From Thiotrichales bacterium (GTDB taxonomy: Bacteria; Pseudomonadota; Gammaproteobacteria; J044), in contig JANTGN010000052.1 of the NCBI GenBank assembly GCA_024762895.1, forward strand, positions 1 through 14,792: a stretch of DNA of 14,792 nucleotides, read 5' to 3'. The notes beneath the pieces were generated by a model that did no database searches, was not told the origin of the DNA, and was given only the letters and a program-made list of their open reading frames with translations. Both the position numbers and the translations under genes were made by a program. Every line of letters starts with the position of its first letter. Within the stretch, counting starts at the first letter, position 1. Below, piece after piece: positions 7,191 through 13,468 of this stretch.

Positions 7191-8653
7191 TATGACTGCC
7201 CCTTGAATGCTTCTGGAATCTGGCGATGCCAGTCGGTGACCTGCTGGTACTGATGTGCCACGTTCAGCAGGCGCGCCTCTTCAAAATAATTTCCAATGAT
7301 CTGTAGCCCCACCGGCATACCCTCGGAGAAACCCGCCGGTACCGACATGCCTGGCAGGCCGGCCAGATTCACGGCAATGGTATAGATGTCTGAGAGATAC
7401 ATGGTAACCGGGTCATCGGCCTTTTCACCCAGCTTAAACGCCGTTGATGGCGCGGTGGGTCCCATGATGACATCCACCTCTTCAAAGGCCTTCCTGAAGT
7501 CATCACTGATCAGGTGACGGACCTTCTGGGCCTTCAGGTAATAGGCATCATAATAGCCAGCGGACAGTGCGTAGGCGCCGATCATGATGCGACGCTTGAC
7601 CTCTTCACCAAAGCCCTCGCCACGAGAACGCTCATAAAGGTCCTGCAGGTCTTTGGGATCATCACATCGATAGCCATAACGCACACCGTCAAAGCGAGAC
7701 AGGTTGGAAGAGCACTCCGCTGGAGCCACCACGTAATAGGCGGGCACAGCCAGATGGGTATTGGGCAGACTGATCTCAATGATCTCTGCACCCAGCTTTT
7801 TATACTCCTCGATGGCCGCCCTGACGACCGCCTCCACCTCAGGACCCAGACCCTCGCTGAAATATTCCTTTGGCAGGCCGATCTTGAGACCTTGCAGGCC
7901 CTGACTGAGCTGGGTGCGATAGTCCGGCACGGCCTCGTTGACCGAGGTGGAATCCTTTTCATCAAAGCCGGACATCACTTCGAGCATCAGCGCACAATCT
8001 TCCGCAGACTGTGCCATGGGCCCCCCCTGGTCCAGACTGGAGGCGAAGGCAATCATGCCCCAGCGAGAGACGCGACCATAGGTGGGCTTAAGCCCGGTAA
8101 TGCCACACAGGGCTGCTGGCTGACGAATAGACCCACCGGTATCCGTACCCGTGGCTGCCGGAGCCAGGCGTGCTGCGACGCTGGCTGCCGAGCCTCCGGA
8201 GGATCCACCCGGTACACGATCCCTATCCCAGGGGTTTTTCACCGGACCGTAAAAACTGGTCTCATTGGAGGAGCCCATTGCAAACTCATCCATATTAGTC
8301 TTGCCCAGGACGACTGCGCCCGCCTGTTTGAACTGCTCGACCACAGTGGCGTCGTAGGGGGCAATGAAGTTATCCAGCATCCTGGAACCGCAGCTGGTAC
8401 GTACTCCATCGGTGCAGAAGATATCCTTGTGTGCAATGGGCACACCGGTCAGTGGGCCGGCATTGCCGGCCTGAATGCGCTCATCCGCGGCCCGTGCTGC
8501 CTCCAGCGCCTCTTCACGTGTCACGGTGATAAAACTGTTGAGATCCTGATCATATTGCTCGATGCGATCCAGAAAATGCTCGGTCAGCGCCACACTGCTG
8601 ACCTCACCGGCCTGCAACATGGCCGATAACTCGGTAAGTGTCTTGGTATGCAT
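7190..8653 (-). CDS. gatA: Asp-tRNA(Asn)/Glu-tRNA(Gln) amidotransferase subunit A
   Basis: The 487-aa amidase-signature glutaminase subunit of GatCAB, releasing ammonia from glutamine and channelling it to GatB. The catalytic Ser-cisSer-Lys triad is visible with family spacing: K76 in VPIAHKDIF, S151 in GGSSGGSAA, and S175 in GTDTGGSIRQPA. The N-terminus MHTKTLTELS matches the family start, so the ATG at 8653 is accepted even though the ribosome site is weak (AGG about 12 nt upstream). It lies 36 bp after gatC and overlaps gatB by one base. Length and motif order are normal. A 371-codon antisense frame across this gene is a composition artefact. Confidence 0.98.
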   Translation of the reverse strand: MHTKTLTELSAMLQAGEVSSVALTEHFLDRIEQYDQDLNSFITVTREEALEAARAADERIQAGNAGPLTGVPIAHKDIFCTDGVRTSCGSRMLDNFIAPYDATVVEQFKQAGAVVLGKTNMDEFAMGSSNETSFYGPVKNPWDRDRVPGGSSGGSAASVAARLAPAATGTDTGGSIRQPAALCGITGLKPTYGRVSRWGMIAFASSLDQGGPMAQSAEDCALMLEVMSGFDEKDSTSVNEAVPDYRTQLSQGLQGLKIGLPKEYFSEGLGPEVEAVVRAAIEEYKKLGAEIIEISLPNTHLAVPAYYVVAPAECSSNLSRFDGVRYGYRCDDPKDLQDLYERSRGEGFGEEVKRRIMIGAYALSAGYYDAYYLKAQKVRHLISDDFRKAFEEVDVIMGPTAPSTAFKLGEKADDPVTMYLSDIYTIAVNLAGLPGMSVPAGFSEGMPVGLQIIGNYFEEARLLNVAHQYQQVTDWHRQIPEAFKGQS

Positions 8654-8689
8654 ATTCGTTGATTACCTGGCCCTGAGGCACAAAAGCGA

Positions 8690-8977
8690 TTATTCGATAA
8701 CCTTGGGTACGAGGTACAGCCCGTCCTGTGTCTGAGGCGCCAGCTGCTGGAATTTCTCGCGTTGGTTGTTCTCGGTGACCACATCGTCCCGCAGACGCTG
8801 TGTGGCATGCAGTGGGTGTGCCATAGGCGCAACGGCCTCCGTATCGGCCTCACCCAGATGCTCAACAAAGCTTAATATATCCGAGAGATTACGGGCATAT
8901 TCGGGAATATCCTCCTCGCGAATACCCAGACGCGCAAGATGAGCGATCTTTTTGACCTCATCAGGTCCCAATGACAT
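8690..8977 (-). CDS. gatC: Asp-tRNA(Asn)/Glu-tRNA(Gln) amidotransferase subunit C
   Basis: The 95-aa subunit that wraps around GatA and GatB and stabilises the complex. It has the family signature near the N-terminus (VKKIAHLARLGI, 8-19), the FVEHLGEADTEAV segment and the RLRDDVVTE motif, and ends in FQQLAPQTQDGLYLVPKVIE, typical of GatC C-termini. The start is supported by GGAG 8 nt before the ATG. First gene of the gatCAB operon; transcribed away from mreB with a promoter proposed at 8998-9026. Confidence 0.97.
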   Translation of the reverse strand: MSLGPDEVKKIAHLARLGIREEDIPEYARNLSDILSFVEHLGEADTEAVAPMAHPLHATQRLRDDVVTENNQREKFQQLAPQTQDGLYLVPKVIE

Positions 8978-8997
8978 CGCAATTCTCCAATACTGTT

Positions 8998-9026
8998 TTT
9001 AAATGGAAGTTAAATGCAGCTCACAA
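8998..9026 (-). promoter_or_regulatory. predicted gatCAB promoter
   Basis: On the minus strand, TTGTGA (-35, 9026-9021; 4 of 6 matches) and TTTAAA (-10, 9003-8998; 4 of 6) are separated by exactly 17 bp. The start point would lie about 14-16 nt before the gatC ATG, leaving just enough leader for the GGAG ribosome site. It is the best sigma-70 candidate I found in the gap, chosen by eye. Confidence 0.4.
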
Positions 9027-9045
9027 AAGTACCACATATCACGCC

Positions 9046-9074
9046 TTGCCCAAAGCCCGCCCCATTGCTAGAGT
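9046..9074 (+). promoter_or_regulatory. predicted mreBCD promoter
   Basis: TTGCCC (-35, 9046-9051; 4 of 6 matches) and TAGAGT (-10, 9069-9074; 4 of 6) are separated by 17 bp, giving a predicted start near 9081 and a leader of about 33 nt. It lies back-to-back with the proposed gatC promoter, so the two operons could share upstream control. Chosen by eye. Confidence 0.4.
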
Positions 9075-9113
9075 AGCGGACTAACTAAAATCACCACGGA
9101 TCTACACAGCCGT

Positions 9114-10160
9114 ATGTTCAACAGCCTTCTGGGATTTCTCTCCAACGACCTCTCCATTGACCTGGGTACGGCCAATACCCTGATCTATGCCCGTGGAAAG
9201 GGCATCGTGCTCAATGAGCCTTCTGTAGTTGCCATTCGACAGGATCGCGGACCGGGTGGCCCCAAGTCCATCGAGGCCGTCGGTATCAAGGCCAAGAAGA
9301 TGCTGGGTCGTACGCCTGAAAATATCCAGGCCATACGTCCGATGAAGGACGGCGTCATCGCTGACTTCACCACCACCGAGAAGATGCTGCAGTACTTCAT
9401 AAAGAAGGTGCATGAAAACAGCCTGTTCCGTCCCAGCCCTCGCGTACTGATCTGTGTGCCCTGTGGCGCCACCCAGGTGGAACGCCGCGCCATCCGTGAA
9501 TCGGCCAATGGTGCCGGTGCCCGCAAGGTCTATCTGATTGAAGAACCCATGGCCGCAGCCATCGGTGCCGGTATTCCCGTGGATGAGGCACTGGGCTCCA
9601 TGGTCCTGGATATCGGCGGTGGTACCTCCGAGGTCGCCGTGATGTCTCTGAATGGTATCGTCTACTCTGCCTCCGTACGCATCGGTGGCGACAAGTTTGA
9701 CGAGGCCATCACCAGCTATGTGCGCCGCAACTACGGCATTCTCATCGGTGAGGCCACGGCCGAACGTATCAAACATGAAATTGGTTCTGCCTATCCCGGC
9801 AAGGAACTGCTGGAGATCGAAGTCAAAGGCCGCAACCTGTCTGAAGGCGTGCCACGCAGTTTCACACTCAATAGTAACGAGATCCTCGAGGCCCTGCAGG
9901 AACCCCTGTATGGCATCGTCTCTGCCGTCAAGACCGCACTGGAGCAGACACCACCCGAGCTGGGCTCCGACGTCGCAGAACGCGGTATCGTACTGACCGG
10001 TGGCGGGGCGCTGTTGCGCGACCTGGATCGACTGATTATGGAAGAAACAGGTATTCCCGTCGTCATTGCAGACGATCCGCTGACCTGCGTCGCCCGTGGT
10101 GGTGGTCGCGTTCTGGAGATGATGGACGAGCAGGGCACCGATTTCCTCGCCCTGGACTAA
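9114..10160 (+). CDS. mreB: rod shape-determining protein MreB
   Basis: A 348-aa bacterial actin. ATP-bound MreB forms membrane-associated filaments that direct the peptidoglycan elongation machinery and set rod shape. Actin-fold signatures: phosphate-1 loop DLGTANT (16-22), EEPMAAAIG (143-151), phosphate-2 loop DIGGGTSEV (166-174), AERIKHEIGSAYP (216-228) and the adenosine loop TGGGALLRDLD (295-305). The N-terminus MFNSLLGFLSNDLSIDLG has the length and amphipathic character of gammaproteobacterial MreB, supporting the ATG at 9114 although no good ribosome site precedes it (only CGGA about 13 nt away). First gene of mreBCD, divergent from gatCAB. Confidence 0.98.
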   Translation: MFNSLLGFLSNDLSIDLGTANTLIYARGKGIVLNEPSVVAIRQDRGPGGPKSIEAVGIKAKKMLGRTPENIQAIRPMKDGVIADFTTTEKMLQYFIKKVHENSLFRPSPRVLICVPCGATQVERRAIRESANGAGARKVYLIEEPMAAAIGAGIPVDEALGSMVLDIGGGTSEVAVMSLNGIVYSASVRIGGDKFDEAITSYVRRNYGILIGEATAERIKHEIGSAYPGKELLEIEVKGRNLSEGVPRSFTLNSNEILEALQEPLYGIVSAVKTALEQTPPELGSDVAERGIVLTGGGALLRDLDRLIMEETGIPVVIADDPLTCVARGGGRVLEMMDEQGTDFLALD

Positions 10161-10173
10161 TCTGGATGCCTTC

Positions 10174-10180
10174 AGGGGAG
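10174..10180 (+). promoter_or_regulatory. strong ribosome binding site with no standard start codon (mreC)
   Basis: AGGGGAG (10174-10180) lies where mreC should begin, but no ATG, GTG or TTG occurs in the mreC frame before 10236. Counting from the end of this site, the codon at the usual distance (7 nt) is ATC at 10188. It therefore argues for a non-canonical start rather than for the ATG 55 nt downstream. Confidence 0.55.
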
Positions 10181-10235
10181 TAGTCGTATCAAAAAGCCGC
10201 TATTTCTCTATGGCACCCCGCTGACTATCCAGCTC

Positions 10236-11132
10236 ATGTTATTCATGGGTTTGTCCCTGATCTTCATGACCCTGGATCATCGTTTTCAACAGCTACAGAC
10301 CCTCAGGGCTGGCCTTAATCTGATCATCAGCCCCCTGCAGTATGTAGTGGATCTGCCACTAAGGATCGTTGCCGACAGCTCAGAGGCCCTCTCATCACGC
10401 AGTTACCTCCTGACTGAAAACGAGCGCCTGAGTAGTGAAAACCTCAGACTCCAGGCACGGCTACAGCAATTTGAAGCACTTAAAAACGAAAACCAACGCC
10501 TACGCAAACTGATGCAGGCCTCTGAGCGAGTGGCGGATGAGGTCGAGATCGCAGAGATCCTGTCCGTCGATCTGGACCCCTATAAACAGCTGATCGTGCT
10601 CAACAAGGGCAGCTACGAAGGTGTCTTTGTCGGCCAGCCTTTGCTGGACGCCAATGGAGTCATGGGCCAGATCGTCGAGACCTCGCCCCTGCGCTCAACC
10701 GCCATGCTCATCTCCGACCCCAGTCATGCCCTGCCTGTACAGGTGAATCGTAATGGCCTGCGTACCGTCGCCATAGGCAAGGGTAGCGCACAGACCCTGG
10801 AACTGCGTTTCATTCCTACCAGCGCCGATATCGAGGAAGGTGACATCGTCAGCACCTCCGGCCTGGGTGGTCGCTTTCCTGCCGATTATCCTGTTGCACG
10901 TGTCAGTAAGATTCAGCGCATACCCGGCGAACCCTTTGCCTATATTGAGGCAGAACCCCTGGCCTACCTGGACCGCAGCCGCGAGGTATTGCTCGTCCTA
11001 TCCAGGCCCGAACCGGAAGAGCAAGAGACAGCACCTACCCCGGCGGAAGAAACCGTGGATAGTGAGGCCAGCCCTGAGAACACCGGGCTAAGCGAGGATA
11101 ATCAAGCCAAGGAGGTCAGCGCAGGTGAGTGA
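10236..11132 (+). CDS. mreC: rod shape-determining protein MreC
   Basis: A bitopic inner-membrane protein that organises the elongasome in the periplasm and binds PBP2. From the first standard ATG there are 298 residues: a truncated membrane segment (1-13), a coiled coil (about 55-95, with ENERLSSENLRLQARLQQFE), the MreC beta-barrel domain (about 100-255, including LNKGSYEGVFVGQPLLDANG), and an acidic Pro/Glu-rich tail after about 255. The listed start is only the first canonical one. The same frame is open upstream to the mreB stop, and codons 10188-10235 read IKKPLFLYGTPLTIQL, exactly the basic cytoplasmic tail plus first half of the membrane helix expected of MreC. A strong ribosome site precedes ATC at 10188, so the natural protein is probably 314 aa. 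It is overlapped by mreD by 8 bp. Confidence 0.93.
   Translation: MLFMGLSLIFMTLDHRFQQLQTLRAGLNLIISPLQYVVDLPLRIVADSSEALSSRSYLLTENERLSSENLRLQARLQQFEALKNENQRLRKLMQASERVADEVEIAEILSVDLDPYKQLIVLNKGSYEGVFVGQPLLDANGVMGQIVETSPLRSTAMLISDPSHALPVQVNRNGLRTVAIGKGSAQTLELRFIPTSADIEEGDIVSTSGLGGRFPADYPVARVSKIQRIPGEPFAYIEAEPLAYLDRSREVLLVLSRPEPEEQETAPTPAEETVDSEASPENTGLSEDNQAKEVSAGE
11109..11116 (+). promoter_or_regulatory. perfect Shine-Dalgarno deciding the mreD GTG start
   Basis: AAGGAGGT lies inside the mreC 3' end, 8 nt before GTG at 11125. It selects that GTG over the later GTG at 11134 and ATG at 11149, and explains efficient translation across the mreC-mreD overlap. Confidence 0.75.
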
Positions 11133-11610
11133 TGTGAACTGCAGACCCATGGTCATACCGCTCAGCTTTGTCATCGCCTTCATGCTGACCCTGATGCCCC
11201 TGCCCGACTGGGCCATCCACTTCAGGCCCGCCTGGCTGGCGCTGGTCCTGATCTACTGGGTCATGGCCCTGCCCCAGCGTGTGGGTCTGGGTACGGCCTG
11301 GATACTGGGCCTGCTACTGGATGTGTCACAGGGCGCCCTGCTCGGCCAACACGCCCTGGGCCTGACGGTCGTCGCCTTTATTACCCTGAAGTTCTACCAG
11401 CGTATTCGGGTGTTCCCGCTATGGCAGCAGGGTATCAGCATCATGCTCATCCTGGTGGTGTATTCCATCCTGATTTACTGGATCTATGGCGTAACCGGTC
11501 ACCCACCTGGTACCTGGCTGTACTGGATGCCTATTATTACCAGTGGCCTGCTCTGGCCCTGGATATTCGTGCTACTCCGTGATGTGCGTCGCCGATGTAA
11601 GCTCAGCTAG
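11125..11610 (+). CDS. mreD: rod shape-determining protein MreD
   Basis: A 161-aa polytopic inner-membrane protein of the elongasome, working with MreB and MreC. It has five to six hydrophobic segments and the family's conserved region RPAWLALVLIYWVMALP (34-50) followed by RVGLGTAWILGLLLDVSQGA (52-71), with the characteristic GLLLD motif. The start is GTG at 11125, fixed by a perfect Shine-Dalgarno inside mreC; it overlaps mreC by 8 bp. The C-terminus ends in a short basic tail (RDVRRRCKLS) facing the cytoplasm. Unlike many gammaproteobacteria, no pbp2 (mrdA) or rodA gene follows. Confidence 0.95.
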   Translation: MSDVNCRPMVIPLSFVIAFMLTLMPLPDWAIHFRPAWLALVLIYWVMALPQRVGLGTAWILGLLLDVSQGALLGQHALGLTVVAFITLKFYQRIRVFPLWQQGISIMLILVVYSILIYWIYGVTGHPPGTWLYWMPIITSGLLWPWIFVLLRDVRRRCKLS

Positions 11611-11670
11611 CCTGAATGCCTCCTGCCTGCCCTAAACAACATTCAGAAATCACCGAGTTCAAAAATCGCA

Positions 11671-11700
11671 GACAAAAAAATCCCCGGCAGGGCCGGGGAT
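11671..11700 (-). terminator. strong intrinsic terminator on the minus strand, no minus-strand gene upstream
   Basis: A perfect 9-bp inverted repeat ATCCCCGGC/GCCGGGGAT (11680-11688 with 11692-11700), loop of 3. On the minus strand it runs directly into seven T (TTTTTTTGTC). On the plus strand it is followed by AAAAG, so it is not a standard terminator for mreBCD. The nearest minus-strand gene ends at 12646, beyond the whole tonB-like gene. Confidence 0.8.
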
Positions 11701-11904
11701 AAAAGTCTAACCACAACTAGGGAGGAAAATCACGTAGCATCTGATTGCTGTATTCTGTTGTATCAGGGGAGAAAAAACAGATTACTTCATCAACTACGGT
11801 AAATAAGACTGAGCCCTGCTGGAATAGTTCATCGCATACGCATAATTTTTGACGGGGATTTACTAAACCATTGTTTTTACTATAAAATGACAGAATCCTT
11901 AAAT

Positions 11905-11932
11905 TTCAGACTGTGATGCTCTTCACGATAAT
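11905..11932 (+). promoter_or_regulatory. possible promoter for the tonB-like gene
   Basis: TTCAGA (11905-11910; 4 of 6 matches to -35) and GATAAT (11927-11932; 5 of 6 to -10) are separated by 16 bp. The predicted start point is near 11939, about 18 nt before the GTG. Chosen by eye; no Fur-type palindrome was seen around it. Confidence 0.35.
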
Positions 11933-11956
11933 GTGACCTAAGCGCAGCGAACCCTA

Positions 11957-12637
11957 GTGACTAATCGCCCACTTTCAACCGAATTCATGATCGCCATGAC
12001 CATCGCAGTAATGGCGCACGGCTTGCTGTTTGCCAACATCTGGTCTGATCAGATGGGTAAGAATCAACCCCAGGAACATATCGATGTACTACCCCTTGCC
12101 CTGAACCTGGCCCAGCAGGAGCAGCCTGAGTCGGCACCCACCCAGCAACCTGCTCAGGCTCAACCAGTCACACCCCAACCCAAACCCCGACCCGTCAGAC
12201 CTGAACCCAGTCCCATCCCCAAACCCAGGGTAGAAAAAACAGAGCCACTTCCCCCTGTGACCGAGCCCGTTGTAGAAGCAACCGCCAGGACGGTCACCCC
12301 ACCCATCATGCCCCAACCCACCCAACAGGCCAGCGCCTCACGACAGGCCATGGAATTAAAGTATCTCGAGGAGCTACGCGAGGCCATTATGCAGCACCGG
12401 CAATACCCCAGCAGGGCCAGACGCAAACATCAGGAAGGTACCGCCACCGTCGCATTTATCCTTCGTAAGGACGGCAGGATCGAGCAAACTCAGATTGAGG
12501 GAAGCAGTGGTTATAAGACCCTGGATCGCGCGGCCCTGAGGGCCGTTGAGGAACTTGGCAAATTCGACCCCATCCCGCGAGAACTGCAACGTGACGTCTG
12601 GCCATTATCGGTGAGCCTGCAATTTACCCTGCGCTGA
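11957..12637 (+). CDS. TonB-like energy transducer protein
   Basis: A 226-aa protein with TonB architecture: short cytoplasmic tail, one membrane anchor (about 10-29) containing a His at 21 comparable to the functional His of TonB, a Pro/Gln-rich periplasmic spacer (about 54-125, with runs such as PQPKPRPVRPEPSPIPKP), and a C-terminal TonB domain (about 136-226). The domain shows YPSRARRKHQEGTATVAFIL, then SSGYKTLDRAAL (183-194) and FDPIP (203-207). TonB passes proton-motive energy from ExbB/ExbD to outer-membrane receptors. No exbB, exbD or receptor gene lies in the window, so its partner system is unknown and it may instead be a TonB-paralogue with a cell-envelope role. The start is GTG at 11957 with a poor ribosome site; ATG at 11987 would remove the cytoplasmic tail. 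It converges with the next gene, 8 bp between stops. Confidence 0.88.
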   Translation: MTNRPLSTEFMIAMTIAVMAHGLLFANIWSDQMGKNQPQEHIDVLPLALNLAQQEQPESAPTQQPAQAQPVTPQPKPRPVRPEPSPIPKPRVEKTEPLPPVTEPVVEATARTVTPPIMPQPTQQASASRQAMELKYLEELREAIMQHRQYPSRARRKHQEGTATVAFILRKDGRIEQTQIEGSSGYKTLDRAALRAVEELGKFDPIPRELQRDVWPLSVSLQFTLR

Positions 12638-12645
12638 CAAGGCGG

Positions 12646-13134
12646 CTACCTTGAAACGGACCTTGATTCAATCTCATTGATTCGAATCCAGGACGAAAGG
12701 GCCAGATAGGCATAACCATGGGCCTCGGGTTCATGACTGGCCCTGGGCCCTGCCACATTGAGACTCCTAAGCCGATGTTGCTGAACAAAGCCCTGGATCC
12801 TACGCGCCGCCTGGCCCACGGCCACTTCCTCGGCATCGATCAGTAAATAGGGGCGCTGGCGTGCAATACATTCAAACAGGGTCTTTTCGGTCCCTCCGGA
12901 AAGGCCGCCAAAATAGATGATGACGGTCCCTGCCGCTTCCTGCAGGTTTCGAATCGTACGTTCGGCATAACCCTGGCCAGGAAGTTCCTCCAGAGGATAA
13001 CGATCAGGGATCACTCCGTCTTCAGCCTTTCGTCCTTCGGGACAGTAGCCACCGCAGGGCCACTCGGCATCGAGCGCGGCATCCAGGGCCCCTCGATCTA
13101 CCCCCGTCTGGCCGCCAGAAAAAACAGGTATCAC
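12646..13134 (-). CDS. putative molybdenum-cofactor-carrier-like Rossmann protein
   Basis: A 162-aa protein matching the family annotated as putative molybdenum carrier (related to the YpsA/SLOG-type nucleotide-binding fold). Motifs in order from GTG at 13134: SGGQTGVDRGALDAAL (6-21), GGYCPEGRKAEDGVIPDRY (28-46), YAERTIRNLQEAAGTVIIYF (56-75), LSGGTEKTL (78-86) and NVAGPRASHEP (126-136). The SGGQTGVDR and SGGT loops are the expected phosphate or nucleotide contacts. The molybdenum role of the family is a label by structural analogy, and I see no molybdopterin gene nearby. Start uncertain: GTG at 13134 gives the usual five residues before SGGQ; ATG at 13179 would add 15 atypical residues and overlap the DUF3012 gene by 38 bp. 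Neither has a good ribosome site. Confidence 0.85.
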   Translation of the reverse strand: MIPVFSGGQTGVDRGALDAALDAEWPCGGYCPEGRKAEDGVIPDRYPLEELPGQGYAERTIRNLQEAAGTVIIYFGGLSGGTEKTLFECIARQRPYLLIDAEEVAVGQAARRIQGFVQQHRLRSLNVAGPRASHEPEAHGYAYLALSSWIRINEIESRSVSR

Positions 13135-13141
13135 GGTCAGA

Positions 13142-13429
13142 TTAAAACACGCAGTGCTTGGCGTAATCGGCCGCCTCATTCGCTGACCAGTCACCCTTGG
13201 GCTTGGCATCCATTTTCTTGCACCACTCTTCGCTACCGACCGCGGTGCCCACACCCAGGACACAGAACTTGGCATAGTTGGCCGTATCATCCAGAGACCA
13301 CTCGGACTTGGGCTTCTTGTCCATGGCATCACACCAGGGGCCGGAGCCCACTTCGGGGGCAAAGTCACAGGCCGTTAACAGAGCTATAAGTGCTATGAGA
13401 AGAAACAGCTTCAGGGTCAGTCGTTGCAT
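13142..13429 (-). CDS. lipoprotein with two tandem DUF3012 units
   Basis: A 95-aa predicted lipoprotein. The N-terminus has two basic residues (R3 and K7), a hydrophobic core and the lipobox LTAC (18-21), so Cys21 should be lipidated. Asp22 follows, the residue that in E. coli retains lipoproteins in the inner membrane. The rest consists of two copies of a DUF3012-like unit: residues 27-57 and 64-94, each with VGS, WC, MD, KPK, W, YAK and CV at matching places. The period is 37 residues and 18 of 31 positions are identical. The function of DUF3012 is unknown. The ATG at 13429 was chosen for its GGA 7 nt upstream and clean signal peptide; ATG 13441 and TTG 13468 lack ribosome sites. It lies 39 bp after the barrel gene and is probably co-transcribed with it. 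Confidence 0.85.
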   Translation of the reverse strand: MQRLTLKLFLLIALIALLTACDFAPEVGSGPWCDAMDKKPKSEWSLDDTANYAKFCVLGVGTAVGSEEWCKKMDAKPKGDWSANEAADYAKHCVF

Positions 13430-13468
13430 ATGTCTATCCATCAAATTCAGAAGATTGAAAAAAGCCAA

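Larger units (their letters stand above)
11611..11956. other. 346-bp gap between mreD and the tonB-like gene
   Basis: No convincing protein gene on either strand. Contents seen: a long-loop inverted repeat CTGAATG/CATTCAG (11612-11618 with 11640-11646) just after the mreD stop; a strong minus-strand terminator (11671-11700); a middle section rich in GGA/GGGGA words (11720-11775 and 11854-11858); a short direct repeat CGCATACGCATA near 11833; and AT-rich sequence from 11845 to 11905 containing TATAAA on plus and TATAGT on minus. A GGGAGGAAAA string near 11720 looks like a ribosome site but no start codon and open frame follow. I saw no Fur box ahead of the tonB-like gene. The stretch may encode a minus-strand small RNA of roughly 200 nt ending at 11671. 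Confidence 0.5.

Noticed and set aside
7514..8629. 371-codon open frame on the plus strand antisense to gatA
   Set aside because: gatA on the other strand is intact with all catalytic residues; the antisense translation is rich in His, Gly and Thr with no recognisable domain and no ribosome site.
9102..9776. 224-codon minus-strand frame antisense to mreB
   Set aside because: mreB is fully conserved; the frame is a codon-bias shadow and ends across the mreB start region.
11680..11700. Hairpin as terminator of mreBCD in the plus direction
   Set aside because: The plus strand continues with AAAAG and lacks a T-run; the run is on the other side. It might still mark a processed 3' end, but it is not a standard terminator in that direction.
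11715..11790. Possible short plus-strand peptide after GGGAGGAAAA
   Set aside because: No ATG, GTG or TTG lies at a useful distance, and an in-frame TAG follows within a few codons in one frame.
12110..12330. Possible DNA repeat array in the tonB-like gene
   Set aside because: The repetition of CCCAACC/CCCAGTCCC-like words is simply the Pro/Gln-rich spacer codons, with irregular period.
13135..13368. N-terminal extension of the MoCo-carrier-like frame up to an ATG at 13368
   Set aside because: Most of it is the DUF3012 lipoprotein gene read out of frame, rich in Pro, Trp, Ser and Arg; the family normally begins a few residues before SGGQTG.
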